Assembly (NCBI GenBank): GCA_009779265.1
Contig: WREP01000010.1
Location: forward strand, 1 to 64,000
Source: Betaproteobacteria bacterium
GTDB lineage: Bacteria; Pseudomonadota; Gammaproteobacteria; Burkholderiales; Rhodocyclaceae
Direction of reading: 5' to 3'
Length of the DNA stretch: 64,000 bases
Shown here: piece by piece, positions 8,869-18,730 of the stretch
Position numbering within the stretch: the first letter of the stretch is position 1
Layout of the letters: each line of letters begins with the position of its first letter
Translations under genes and position numbers: made by a program
The notes under the pieces: generated by a model
What the model was told of the DNA's origin: nothing
Database searches by the model: none
Seen by the model: only the letters and a program-made list of their open reading frames with translations

Positions 8869-11709
8869 ATGACCACGATGAATCAGCTGTTCGACAGCAC
8901 CCTGTATTTCGGCGGCAATGCACCGTTCGTCGAGGAACTCTACGAGTTGTATCTTCACGACCCGACCGCCGTATCGCCCGAGTGGCGGGACTATTTTGAT
9001 CGCCTGGCGCAAATGCCGGGCTTTGTCGCGCGTGACGTGGCGCATGCTCCTGTCGTTGCGGCGTTCGCCGAGCTGGCCAAGGATGGGGGATTCCGTCCGG
9101 TGGCGCCCGCCTCGGCCACGACCGAACACAAGAAGCAATCGGCGGTCGGCCAACTGGTCACCGCTTATCGCTCGCTCGGCACGCGCTGGGCCGATCTCGA
9201 TCCGCTGAAGCGCCTGCCGCGGCCGAAGATTGATGAACTGGAGCCGTCCTTCTACGGCTTTAACGACGCTGACATCAATCAGAACTTCAGCGTCGGTTCG
9301 CTGAAGGGCCTGCCGGCCGAAGCCAAGCTCGGTGACATCCTTGAGACGCTGAAGCAGACCTACTGCGGCACCATCGGCATCGAATACATGTACATGACGG
9401 ATTACAACGAGAAGCGCTGGTTGCAGGAGCGCCTCGAAAGCATCCGTTCCCGTCCGTCCTTTAATCCGGAACAGAAGAAGCGCATCCTTGAGCGCCTGAC
9501 CGCCGCCGAGACGCTGGAGCGCTACCTGCACACCAAGTACGTCGGCCAGAAGCGCTTCTCGCTGGAAGGCGGCGAGTCGCTGATCGTGGCGATGGACGAG
9601 GCGATCCGCAGCGGCGCCGCCCTGGGTGTCGATGAAGTGGCCGTCGGCATGGCCCACCGCGGCCGTCTGAACGTGCTGGTCAATACGCTGGGCAAGGCGC
9701 CCTCGATGTTGTTCGCCGAATTCGAAGGCAAGAAGAAGAGCGATCTGACGGCTGGCGACGTCAAGTACCACATGGGCTTCTCGTCCGACGTCAGTACCCC
9801 GGGCGGCGCCTGCCACGTGACGCTGGCCTTCAACCCCTCGCACCTGGAAATCGTCAACCCGGTGGTGGAGGGCTCCGTCTATGCCCACCAGGTTCGCCGT
9901 GGCGAAGGCAGCAAGAAAAAGGTCATGCCGATCCTGATCCATGGCGATGCCGCCGTGGCCGGCCAAGGCGTGAACCAGGAAATGCTCAACTTTGCCCAGA
10001 CCCGCGGCTACGGCGTCGGCGGCACCCTGCATATCGTGGTTAACAACCAGGTTGGTTTCACCACCAGCGACCCGCGCGACTACCGTTCCGGCCACTACTG
10101 CACCGACATTTTCAAGATGATCGATGCGCCGATTTTCCACGTCAATGGCGACGATCCCGAGGCGGTGGCGCTGGTTACCCAGTTGGCTGTCGAATATCGC
10201 CAGACCTTCGAGAAGTGCGTCGTGGTCGACATCGTCTGCTTCCGCAAGCTCGGCCACAACGAGCAGGACGAGCCGATGGTCACGCAGCCGCTGATGTACA
10301 AGATCATCGCCAAGCACCCGGGTACCCGCAAGCTGTACGGCGACAAGCTGGTCGCCGAAGGCACGCTGGCGGCCGATGGTCCGGACCTGATGATCAAGGA
10401 ATACCGCGAGCATCTGGACAAGGGCGAACTGCTCTACAACCCGGTGCTGGCTGGCTACAAGCACCCGATGATCATCGACTGGACGCCGTTCCTGACCAAG
10501 AACTACATCGAAACCTGCGACACCACGGTGCCGATGGCCGAACTGCAGCGCTTGGCCAAGCGTTTGACCGACATTCCTGAAGGCTTCACGCTGCATTCGC
10601 GGGTCAAGAAGATCATCGAGGATCGCGCCGCGATGGGTGCGGGCAAGCTGCCGGTCGACTGGGGCATGGCCGAGAATCTGGCCTACGCCTCGCTGCTGGT
10701 TTCCGGCTACGGCGTACGCATTTCCGGCGAGGACGTCGGCCGCGGCACCTTCTTCCACCGCCATGCCGCCTTCCATGATCAGAATCGCAGCAGCTGGTCC
10801 GAGGGCACCTACTATCCGCTGAAGAATCTGCAGGACAAGCAGGCCGGCTTCCAGTGCTTCGATTCGGTGCTGTCCGAAGAAGCCGTGCTCGCCTTCGACT
10901 ACGGCTATGCCTCGGCCAATCCGTACGAGTTGGTGGTCTGGGAAGGCCAGTTCGGCGATTTCGCCAACGGCGCCCAGGTTGTCATCGACCAGTTCATCGC
11001 TTCCGGCGAGGCCAAGTGGGGCCGCGCCTGCGGCCTCGTCCTGCTGCTGCCGCACGGTTACGAAGGGCAAGGCCCGGAACACTCCTCGGCGCGCCTCGAA
11101 CGCTTCATGCAGCTGTGCGCCGAGATGAACATGGAAGTCTGCGTGCCGACCACCGCCGCCCAGGTCTTCCACATGCTGCGCCGCCAGGCCGTGCGCATGC
11201 AGCGCAAGCCGCTGGTCGTGATGTCGCCGAAGTCGCTCCTGCGCCACAAGGATGCCGTGTCGCCGCTGGAAGATCTGGCCAATGGCGAATTCCAGCGCGT
11301 CATCGGCGAAGTCGACGCGATCGACCCGAAGAAGGTCAAGCGCATCGTCCTGTGCTGCGGCAAGGTTTATTACGAACTGCTGGCGGCCCGCCGCGAAAAG
11401 AAGATCAACGACATCGTCATCATCCGCGTCGAGCAGTTGTATCCCTTCCCGAAGGAGTCGCTGCATGCCGAACTGCTCAAGTATCCGAAGGCCACGGAAA
11501 TCGTCTGGGCGCAGGAAGAGCCGCGCAACCAGGGCGCCTGGTACTGGTTTGCCTCGCGCCATCACCTGGATACCCAACTGGGCGGCAAGCAGAAGCTGCT
11601 GCTGGTGTCGCGTCCGGCTTCCTCGTCGCCAGCCGTCGGCTATCTGGCCAAGCACAACGAGCAACAAAAGGCACTGATCGAGTCCGCGCTGGGCAAGATT
11701 GAGTACTGA
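8869..11709 (+). CDS. sucA: 2-oxoglutarate dehydrogenase E1 component
   Basis: A 946-residue thiamine-diphosphate-dependent decarboxylase of the 2-oxoglutarate dehydrogenase complex. The N-terminal E2-binding segment (FDSTLYFGGNAPFVEELYE), the cofactor region GMAHRGRLNVLVNTLGK near residue 262, HGDAAVAGQGVNQE and the C-terminal transketolase-like part are all present. A GGGGGAG ribosome binding site stands 3 bases before ATG 8869. It leads the sucA-sucB-(exported protein)-lpdA run behind the gltA terminator. Confidence 0.98.
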   Translation: MTTMNQLFDSTLYFGGNAPFVEELYELYLHDPTAVSPEWRDYFDRLAQMPGFVARDVAHAPVVAAFAELAKDGGFRPVAPASATTEHKKQSAVGQLVTAYRSLGTRWADLDPLKRLPRPKIDELEPSFYGFNDADINQNFSVGSLKGLPAEAKLGDILETLKQTYCGTIGIEYMYMTDYNEKRWLQERLESIRSRPSFNPEQKKRILERLTAAETLERYLHTKYVGQKRFSLEGGESLIVAMDEAIRSGAALGVDEVAVGMAHRGRLNVLVNTLGKAPSMLFAEFEGKKKSDLTAGDVKYHMGFSSDVSTPGGACHVTLAFNPSHLEIVNPVVEGSVYAHQVRRGEGSKKKVMPILIHGDAAVAGQGVNQEMLNFAQTRGYGVGGTLHIVVNNQVGFTTSDPRDYRSGHYCTDIFKMIDAPIFHVNGDDPEAVALVTQLAVEYRQTFEKCVVVDIVCFRKLGHNEQDEPMVTQPLMYKIIAKHPGTRKLYGDKLVAEGTLAADGPDLMIKEYREHLDKGELLYNPVLAGYKHPMIIDWTPFLTKNYIETCDTTVPMAELQRLAKRLTDIPEGFTLHSRVKKIIEDRAAMGAGKLPVDWGMAENLAYASLLVSGYGVRISGEDVGRGTFFHRHAAFHDQNRSSWSEGTYYPLKNLQDKQAGFQCFDSVLSEEAVLAFDYGYASANPYELVVWEGQFGDFANGAQVVIDQFIASGEAKWGRACGLVLLLPHGYEGQGPEHSSARLERFMQLCAEMNMEVCVPTTAAQVFHMLRRQAVRMQRKPLVVMSPKSLLRHKDAVSPLEDLANGEFQRVIGEVDAIDPKKVKRIVLCCGKVYYELLAARREKKINDIVIIRVEQLYPFPKESLHAELLKYPKATEIVWAQEEPRNQGAWYWFASRHHLDTQLGGKQKLLLVSRPASSSPAVGYLAKHNEQQKALIESALGKIEY

Positions 11710-11731
11710 ACAATAAAGGAGTGGAGTCATC

Positions 11732-12955
<1,224 letters not shown>

Positions 12956-12967
12956 TCGGCGTAGGCC

Positions 12968-13435
12968 ATGAACCGCGTCCATCGACTGCTTGCCGCGTTG
13001 TTGTTGTGCACGGCATCGACGGCGATGGCCGCGGACGTCGACGCCTGGGTCGGGCGCTACGAACTCCGGCTGATGGCCGCTGATGGAATCGTCGAGGAAG
13101 ACGACCCGCATATCGTCATCCGCATCGAGCGCCTGCCCGATGCCGACCCGGCGAAATCGCGGGACAGCGACGGCCCGGATCTTGCGCGCTGGGTAGCGGT
13201 GATTGAACCCGATGGCGGCCGCGAGGAACTGCGCCGCTTTCGGAGCGAGGACTACGAAGGCTTTAGCCTCCCGGCCGACGGGATCAAGTGCCTTAAAAGC
13301 GACTTCATCATCATCTGCAAAGTGGCGCCCGGCGCCACCGTGATCCTTGATCACGATGAAAAGTTGGTCGCACGCACGGGCCTGTTCGGCGCGATCCTCC
13401 ATGTTGGCGTCATTGAACTCACCAAACTGGATTGA
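12968..13435 (+). CDS. exported protein of unknown function between sucB and lpdA
   Basis: A 155-residue protein with a clear signal peptide (hydrophobic residues 6-17, cleavage probably after TAMA at residues 18-21). The mature part is acidic with two close cysteines ([13 protein letters not shown]). No family is recognised. It fits tightly between sucB (12 bases) and lpdA (7 bases), so it is likely co-transcribed with the dehydrogenase genes although its product should be periplasmic. Function unknown. Confidence 0.8.
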   Translation: MNRVHRLLAALLLCTASTAMAADVDAWVGRYELRLMAADGIVEEDDPHIVIRIERLPDADPAKSRDSDGPDLARWVAVIEPDGGREELRRFRSEDYEGFSLPADGIKCLKSDFIIICKVAPGATVILDHDEKLVARTGLFGAILHVGVIELTKLD

Positions 13436-13442
13436 TAAAGAC

Positions 13443-14867
13443 ATGAGCAAACAATTTGACGTACTGGTTATCGGCGGCGGCCCCGGCGGCTATGTCGCGG
13501 CCATTCGCGCCGCCCAGCTCGGCTTTTCCACGGCCTGCTGCGAATCCAACCCCTATGCCGATCCCAAGGGCGAACCGCGTCTCGGCGGCACCTGCCTGAA
13601 CGTCGGCTGCATTCCCTCCAAGGCGCTCTTGCATACCTCGCACCTGTTCGAGGAGGCCGCCCATACGTTCGCCGGCCAGGGCATCAAGGTTTCCCCGCCG
13701 AGCATCGACGTGCCGGTGATGAAGGCGCGCAAGGATGGCGTCGTCACGCAACTCACCAGCGGCATCAAGGGACTGTTCAGAAAGAACAAAGTCACCATGA
13801 TCCCGGGCCACGGCTCCTTCGTCGGCAAGGAAGGCGAGTTCTACAAACTCAAGGTCGGCGCCGAGGACGTGCTGGCCAAGCAGGTCATCGTCGCCACCGG
13901 CTCCAAGCCGCGCCACCTGCCCGGCGTGCCGGTCGACCAGAAAATCATCATGGACAACGAAGGCGCGCTGGATCAGGAATCGGTGCCGAAAAAACTGGCC
14001 ATCATCGGCGCTGGCGTCATCGGCCTGGAAATGGGTTCGGTCTGGCGCCGTCTCGGCTCCGAAGTGACCATCCTCGAAGCCCTGCCGGATTTCATGCCCT
14101 TCGCCGACCAGGATGTCGCCAAGGAGGCGCTCAAGCTGTTCACCAAGCAGGGTCTGGTTATCGAAACCGGCGTCAAGATCGGCGAGGTCAAGACGAGCAA
14201 GAAGGGCGTCGCCATCGCCTTTGAGAGCAAGGACGGCAAGGCCGCCAAGCTCGACGCCGACCGTCTGATCATCTCCATTGGCCGCCTTGCCAACACCGAC
14301 GGCCTGAATGCCGAAGCCGTCGGCCTCAAGCTCGACGGGCGCGGCATGATCGAGGTCGACGGCCACTGCCGCACCAACCTGCCGGGCGTCTGGGCCGTCG
14401 GCGACGTGGTGCGCGGGCCGATGCTGGCGCACAAGGCGATGGAAGAGGGCGTCATGGTCGCCGAACTGATCGCCGGCCAGGCCGGGCATTGCAATCTCGA
14501 CACCGTTCCCGGCGTCATCTATACCGCCCCGGAAATCGCCTGGGTCGGCAAGAGCGAACAGCAACTCAAGGCCGAAGGCGTCGCTTACAAGGCCGGCAAG
14601 ATCCCCTTCCTCGCCAATGGCCGGGCGCTGGGCATGGGCGATCCCTCCGGTTTCGTCAAAATGCTGGCATGCGCCAAAACCGACCGCATCCTCGGCGTCC
14701 ATATCATCGGCCCGAACGCTTCCGAGCTGATTTCCGAAGCCGTCGTTGCCATGGAATTCGCCGGCGCCTCGGAAGACTTGGCGCGCATCTGCCACGCCCA
14801 CCCGACGCTGGCGGAAGCGGTGCACGAAGCGGCCCTGGCCTGCGACAAGCGGGCGCTGCATTTCTGA
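13443..14867 (+). CDS. lpdA: dihydrolipoyl dehydrogenase (E3)
   Basis: A 474-residue flavoprotein that reoxidises dihydrolipoamide for the 2-oxoglutarate dehydrogenase complex. ATG 13443 gives the standard start [19 protein letters not shown]. The redox-active cysteine pair is in [16 protein letters not shown], and the NAD-binding fold is [15 protein letters not shown]. The catalytic His-Glu pair lies in [15 protein letters not shown] at the C-terminus. It ends at a perfect terminator hairpin. Confidence 0.98.
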   Translation: MSKQFDVLVIGGGPGGYVAAIRAAQLGFSTACCESNPYADPKGEPRLGGTCLNVGCIPSKALLHTSHLFEEAAHTFAGQGIKVSPPSIDVPVMKARKDGVVTQLTSGIKGLFRKNKVTMIPGHGSFVGKEGEFYKLKVGAEDVLAKQVIVATGSKPRHLPGVPVDQKIIMDNEGALDQESVPKKLAIIGAGVIGLEMGSVWRRLGSEVTILEALPDFMPFADQDVAKEALKLFTKQGLVIETGVKIGEVKTSKKGVAIAFESKDGKAAKLDADRLIISIGRLANTDGLNAEAVGLKLDGRGMIEVDGHCRTNLPGVWAVGDVVRGPMLAHKAMEEGVMVAELIAGQAGHCNLDTVPGVIYTAPEIAWVGKSEQQLKAEGVAYKAGKIPFLANGRALGMGDPSGFVKMLACAKTDRILGVHIIGPNASELISEAVVAMEFAGASEDLARICHAHPTLAEAVHEAALACDKRALHF

Positions 14868-14881
14868 CATCTCATGGGAGA

Positions 14882-14910
14882 GAAACGCGCCGCTTGCGGC
14901 GCGTTTCTTG
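14882..14910 (+). terminator. rho-independent terminator after lpdA
   Basis: GAAACGCGCCGC pairs perfectly with GCGGCGCGTTTC across a TT (effectively 4-base) loop and is followed by TTGTCT. It closes the sucA-lpdA transcript. Confidence 0.8.
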
Positions 14911-14924
14911 TCTGGAGAAACCGA

Positions 14925-15198
14925 ATGCACTGTCCTTATTGCGACAAGCGCGCTGGCGCTCTTCGCGGATCGCGGCAATCGCAAGAAGATTACAAGCGGA
15001 GCATGCCCATACTGTGACGAGAAAGTGGCGCTGAACCACAGTGGCAAACGGGTAGCAATCGTGTTGCCGCTCGTTGTGTTGTTCACGATTCTCCTGTGGA
15101 GGCATGTGGGTGCTTATACTATTAAAGCCATTGCCTTTGTGTCGGCTGGCCTGCTGTATTTTGGAACCCTTCGAGTTGATAAAGCTGGCGATACCTAA
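14925..15198 (+). pseudogene. frameshifted small zinc-ribbon membrane protein gene
   Basis: A good ribosome binding site (GGAG) precedes ATG 14925, which reads MHCPYCDKR and then becomes nonsense ending after about 30 codons. The +1 frame from about 14950 continues sensibly as LALFADRGNRKKITSGACPYCDEKV, followed by one or two hydrophobic helices and a stop at 15198. Together they would make a protein with two CPYC zinc knuckles about 30 residues apart and a membrane tail, a common small-protein design. One extra base (or two missing) in the GC-rich stretch near 14945-14960 explains the break. A sequencing error is possible. Confidence 0.55.
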
Positions 15199-15199
15199 C

Positions 15200-15412
15200 A
15201 TGAAACTGACCGCAGTTCTCACTCCCGCTGAAGAGGGCGGTTTTGTCGCCCTGAATCCGGAGACGGGCACGACAACCCAAGGCGAATCAATCGAAGAAGC
15301 TCTTGAAAATCTCCGCGAGGCAACGGCCCTTTACCTGTCTGAATTTCCTCTCGGCACGACTGGCGATCCGCTGGTGACCCTGTTTACGGTTCCAGAAGTC
15401 GCTCATGCCTAA
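15200..15412 (+). CDS. hicB: HicB-family antitoxin
   Basis: A 70-residue protein with the partial RNase H-like HicB fold: MKLTAVLTPAEEGGFVALNPE, then TTQGESIEEALENLREAT. HicB neutralises the HicA mRNA interferase by direct binding. It lacks a C-terminal DNA-binding extension. Its stop overlaps the start of hicA by 8 bases. The antitoxin-first order is the less common arrangement for this pair. Confidence 0.9.
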   Translation: MKLTAVLTPAEEGGFVALNPETGTTTQGESIEEALENLREATALYLSEFPLGTTGDPLVTLFTVPEVAHA

Positions 15413-15620
15413 ACTGCCGCGCATTTCAGGCGCCCAGATCATCAGGGCGCTGGAAAAACTGGGCTTCATCAAGGTTCGACAAAGCGGCAGCCATGTGTTC
15501 ATGAGACGCGGCGCCGACGGTTGCGTCGTTCCGTTGCACGCCGAAGTCAAGGTCGGTACGCTGGCTGGTGTCTTGCGTCAAGCTGGCGTGTCACATGAAG
15601 CGTTCATGGCCAAGCTTTGA
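15405..15620 (+). CDS. hicA: HicA-family mRNA interferase toxin
   Basis: A 71-residue dsRNA-binding-fold toxin. The family signature ISGAQIIRALEKLGF and the catalytic His in RQSGSHVFMRR (about residue 30) are present, followed by the VPLHAEVKVGTLAGVLRQAG core. It is translationally coupled to hicB. It lies between lpdA and zapE, so the pair appears to be an insertion into the TCA neighbourhood. Confidence 0.92.
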   Translation: MPKLPRISGAQIIRALEKLGFIKVRQSGSHVFMRRGADGCVVPLHAEVKVGTLAGVLRQAGVSHEAFMAKL

Positions 15621-15632
15621 GGTGATAACCAA

Positions 15633-16751
15633 ATGCCCCACAAAAAACTCAACGTCCCCGCCAAAGGCATGCTCGATGCCTACCTGAGCCTGCTCGAAGC
15701 CCGCGGCTATGTCGCCGACGCTGCTCAGATGGCGGCGGCCAATGCCTTGCAGGCGTTGTATACCCATCTCCTGCATTTCAAGGTCGATCGCGGCAGCACC
15801 ATCAAGCGCCTGCTGGCGCCGCCCAAGCCGCCCAAGGGCGTGTATTTCTGGGGCGGCGTCGGGCGCGGCAAGAGCTTTCTCATGGACTGCTTCTACGATT
15901 CGGTACCCTACCGGCGCAAGAAGCGCATCCATTTTCATGCCTTCATGCAGCAGATTCACCGCGATCTCGATAAATACAAGGGTGAACCCGACCCGATGCT
16001 GAAAGTTGCCGAGCAGGTGGCCAAGGGTGTGCGCCTGCTCTGCTTCGACGAATTCCATGTTTCCGACATCGCCGACGCGATGATACTCGGGCGTCTGATG
16101 GAAGGTCTGTTCGCCAAGGGAGTGATCCTGGTGATGACATCCAATTACCCGCCCGACCAGTTGTATCCGAACGGTTTGCATCGCGAGAGCTTCCTGCCGA
16201 CCATCGCGCTGCTCAACAAACACCTCGACGTGTTCGAGGTCGAGGCCGGCATCGACTACCGGCTACGCGCACTGGAGCAGGTTGAGATCTACCACCATCC
16301 GGCCGATGCCGCCGCCGAAAGGAAAATGCTCGACTATTTCCGCGTGGTGGCCGGCGAGGACGGCAAGAAGGGTGGGCATATCGAAGTGCTCGGGCGCAAC
16401 ATCGACACGGTACGCCGCGGCCACGGCGCGGTCTGGTTCGATTTCCGCACCCTGTGCGGCGGCCCGCGCTCGCAGAACGACTATCTCGAAATTGCCCGCA
16501 GCTATCATACGGTGTTGCTGTCGCACATTCCCCGGATGACGGTGCATCAGGCTTCCGAGGCACGGCGCTTCACCTGGCTGGTAGATGTTTTCTACGACCA
16601 CAAGGTCAAGCTCATCGCCACCGCCGACTGCGCCGCCGATGGGCTGTATACCGAAGGCACCCAGGCCGGCGAGTTCAAGCGCACGGTTTCAAGGCTGACC
16701 GAGATGAATTCGCGCGAATACCTCGCCCTGCCGCACCTGCCTTCCGAGTGA
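15633..16751 (+). CDS. zapE: ZapE/AFG1-family cell-division ATPase
   Basis: A 372-residue AFG1-like AAA-type ATPase. Walker A GGVGRGKSFLMD is near residues 73-84, Walker B LLCFDEFHVSDIADAMIL near residue 132, and sensor MTSNYPP near residue 168. In E. coli ZapE associates with FtsZ and affects Z-ring stability. The gene commonly follows lpdA in betaproteobacteria, and here hicBA lies between them. The C-terminal FKRTVSRLTEMNSREYL is typical. Confidence 0.94.
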   Translation: MPHKKLNVPAKGMLDAYLSLLEARGYVADAAQMAAANALQALYTHLLHFKVDRGSTIKRLLAPPKPPKGVYFWGGVGRGKSFLMDCFYDSVPYRRKKRIHFHAFMQQIHRDLDKYKGEPDPMLKVAEQVAKGVRLLCFDEFHVSDIADAMILGRLMEGLFAKGVILVMTSNYPPDQLYPNGLHRESFLPTIALLNKHLDVFEVEAGIDYRLRALEQVEIYHHPADAAAERKMLDYFRVVAGEDGKKGGHIEVLGRNIDTVRRGHGAVWFDFRTLCGGPRSQNDYLEIARSYHTVLLSHIPRMTVHQASEARRFTWLVDVFYDHKVKLIATADCAADGLYTEGTQAGEFKRTVSRLTEMNSREYLALPHLPSE

Positions 16752-16853
16752 TTCCATTTCCAGACCAAGCGATTACTTTTTCGGCTTCGCTTGCCGTACT
16801 ACAGTGCTGTCTGTGCTTTGCCTTCGCGTACTCGATTGATCTGAAAATGGAAT
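16751..16853. repeat. inverted repeat bounding the zapE downstream gap
   Basis: ATTCCATTTCCAGA (16751-16764) and TCTGAAAATGGAAT (16840-16853) match as inverted arms at 13 of 14 positions with about 75 bases between. The enclosed DNA has no gene. It may be a small mobile remnant or a long-range RNA stem. Confidence 0.4.
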
Positions 16854-16865
16854 GAGAAAACGGCG

Positions 16866-17666
16866 ATGATCCGCCTGCTGCAAACCCTGTCCGTCCTGTT
16901 CCTGGCCCTTTGGTTTGGGATGGCCGGCGCGCAGCAGATGGAGATCATCGAGTTGCGCAGTAAGACCGCCGACGAAGTCGTGCCGGTTCTGCTGCCGCTG
17001 GTTGAGCCGGGCGGCACGCTCACCGGCATGAACAACCAGTTGTTCCTCAGAGCCTCGGCGGGCAACCGGGCCGAGATCAAGCGCGCGCTGGCGGCCATTG
17101 ACGCGCCGCAGCGACGGCTGATTATTCGCGTTGCCACCGATCGGCAGAGCGAGGACAGCGCCCGCGGGGCGCAGGCCAGTGGCGAGGTGGCGTTGGGCCG
17201 CCGCAGCGAAGCCGAAATCCGCGCCAGCGTCTGGGACACGCGCACCGCACGCAACGAGAGCGCCGCTCAGATGGTGCAGACCGTGGACGGTGGCCGGGCC
17301 TTCATTCGCGTCGGCCGTTCGCTGGCGGTGCCCTTGCGCCAGATCGCCGTCGGCCCGGGTGGCGCCGTGATCAGCGATAGCGTCGTCTTCCGCGATCTTG
17401 GCAGCGGCTTCTACGCCACACCGCGGGTCAACGGCCAATGGGTGACACTGGAAATCAGCCAGCAGGCGGAGCGCCAGGATTACCGCCAGCCCGGCGGGAT
17501 CGAATCGCAACGTCTGAGTACGACGGTCAACGGCCGTCTCGGCGAATGGATCGAACTCGGCGGCAGCGGCCGTCAGGCCAGTGGGCAACAGGGAGGATTC
17601 AGCGTCGGTACGGCCGACGTCCGGGATAATCGTTCCATCTGGTTGAAAGTTGAGGAAATCGAATGA
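16866..17666 (+). CDS. exported secretin-N-domain-like protein
   Basis: A 266-residue protein with a signal peptide (residues 1-22, AGAQ cleavage). Residues 23-80 (MEIIELRSKTADEVVPVLLPLVEPGGTL...) match the NolW/secretin N1 repeat pattern seen in type II and IV pilus secretins. The rest is rich in short beta segments, and the stretch from about residue 110 (SGEVALGR...) is similar to the beginning of a secretin domain. The pore domain is missing, so it is not a full secretin. It overlaps the next gene by 4 bases. Function unknown. Confidence 0.7.
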   Translation: MIRLLQTLSVLFLALWFGMAGAQQMEIIELRSKTADEVVPVLLPLVEPGGTLTGMNNQLFLRASAGNRAEIKRALAAIDAPQRRLIIRVATDRQSEDSARGAQASGEVALGRRSEAEIRASVWDTRTARNESAAQMVQTVDGGRAFIRVGRSLAVPLRQIAVGPGGAVISDSVVFRDLGSGFYATPRVNGQWVTLEISQQAERQDYRQPGGIESQRLSTTVNGRLGEWIELGGSGRQASGQQGGFSVGTADVRDNRSIWLKVEEIE

Positions 17667-17908
17667 GAAAACCGCGCCACTCCGGGCAAAAAATATCCCT
17701 GATCCTCGCCGTCGTCTGCGGCCTCTCGTGCCTGCCGGCGCTCGGCGCCTTCGTCTGGGCGTGGCAAACGCGCGGCCTGGCCGACACCTGGACGCCCAGC
17801 CTGTTCGCCATCGCCGCCTTCTTCATCTGCTGCGCCGGCGTGCTCTACGCCATGAGCGTGCCGCAACCGATACTGCCGCCCGAGGAGGAGGAAACGGTCG
17901 GGCTGTGA
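17663..17908 (+). CDS. small two-helix membrane protein
   Basis: An 81-residue protein with two hydrophobic helices (about residues 10-32 and 45-67) and an acidic C-terminal tail. No family is recognised. The ATG overlaps the stop of the preceding gene (ATGA), so the two are likely co-translated. Confidence 0.65.
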   Translation: MRKPRHSGQKISLILAVVCGLSCLPALGAFVWAWQTRGLADTWTPSLFAIAAFFICCAGVLYAMSVPQPILPPEEEETVGL

Positions 17909-17923
17909 GCGCTTCCTATCGCG

Positions 17924-17995
17924 CTACGCCAGCCCGAAATAGCGCTCGAAAAACGCCGCCAGCTTGCTCAGCACCGCCTGCTTCTCATGCGCTTC
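17924..17995 (-). pseudogene. 3' tail of an unidentified leftward gene
   Basis: The minus strand reads EAHEKQAVLSKLAAFFERYF and then GLA and a stop at 17924. It looks like a C-terminal helix of an alpha/beta-hydrolase-like protein with no body left. The vapC 3' end overlaps its upstream edge, which suggests that insertion of the toxin-antitoxin block removed the rest. Too short to identify. Confidence 0.3.
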
Positions 17996-18428
17996 CGCCA
18001 ATCAGCGGATTACGTGTGCGCAGGGCGGGAAAGCGGCTGAAATCGCGGTCGGCGCTCCACAATTCGCGCACACCGTGGTTCAGGCACAAGGCGGCGATAC
18101 GGGCGTCGTGCACCATCGGGCCTTGGAGTTTGGCCTCGCTGATGAGTTCGCGCAGCCGCGGCCAGTGCAGATGATCTTCTGACAGCAGATGCAGCGTGGG
18201 GGATTCGAGCCAGAGGTCGATCTGGTTCAAGGCTTCATCCGGTGTACTCGGCGGCGAAAACACGCGCGGACGGGTGACGATGCCATAGAATTCATGCAGG
18301 CAAGGCCACGCAATTGCCCACGCCGTTTTGCCTGCGGCAAGATCAGCCAGCAATTTTTTCGCCGCCGTGTGGAAAATGCTATCCCTGCGGTGCGCGTACA
18401 CCAGCAGGTTGGTATCCAGCGCAATCAT
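17985..18428 (-). CDS. vapC: PIN-domain toxin, VapC type
   Basis: A 147-residue PIN-domain ribonuclease. The acidic active-site residues are visible in MIALDTNLLVYAHR (Asp5), CLHEFYGIV (Glu46), and DARIAAL with ELWSADRDF toward the C-terminus. VapC toxins cleave tRNA or rRNA. The start overlaps the upstream antitoxin stop by 4 bases, the normal vapBC arrangement. Confidence 0.92.
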   Translation of the reverse strand: MIALDTNLLVYAHRRDSIFHTAAKKLLADLAAGKTAWAIAWPCLHEFYGIVTRPRVFSPPSTPDEALNQIDLWLESPTLHLLSEDHLHWPRLRELISEAKLQGPMVHDARIAALCLNHGVRELWSADRDFSRFPALRTRNPLIGGSA

Positions 18429-18664
18429 CCGCGGCCTTCATAGATGGCATCGAGGAATTTTTCCCACGGGGCGTTCTGGAATTCAGGCGTCAGGCCGTTG
18501 CCGCCAACGCTGCCATCGCGCAGCTTGAAAGCGGGCTTGTCCTCCTCCGCCAGCACCCGGCGCAGCCCCGCCTCGACCAGCGCCTTCAGCGTCGTGCGCT
18601 CGGCCTGCGCATGGCGCTTGGCTTCGGCCAATAGAGCAGGAGAAATCTCAATGGTAGTCTTCAT
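18425..18664 (-). CDS. vapB: VapB-type antitoxin
   Basis: A 79-residue protein starting MKTTIEISPALLAEAKRHA, a ribbon-helix-helix N-terminus of the kind found in VapB antitoxins, with a C-terminal tail (FQNAPWEKFLDAIYEGRG) likely to bind VapC. ATG 18664 is preferred over an upstream ATG at 18715 because the latter would put the palindromic operator inside the coding region. Confidence 0.85.
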   Translation of the reverse strand: MKTTIEISPALLAEAKRHAQAERTTLKALVEAGLRRVLAEEDKPAFKLRDGSVGGNGLTPEFQNAPWEKFLDAIYEGRG

Positions 18665-18701
18665 ATGGGTGCTCCATATCTGCTTATATGGGTACCCATA
18701 T
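18663..18701 (-). promoter_or_regulatory. vapBC operator with two inverted repeats
   Basis: ATATGGGTACCCATAT at 18686-18701 is a perfect 16-bp palindrome. A second imperfect copy (ATATGG, 5 bases, CCATAT) lies at 18663-18679, against the vapB start. Two adjacent sites with the same half-site fit binding by a ribbon-helix-helix antitoxin. Confidence 0.65.
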
Positions 18702-18730
18702 TGTAGCGCTGACAATTATTCCGGCAAGCC

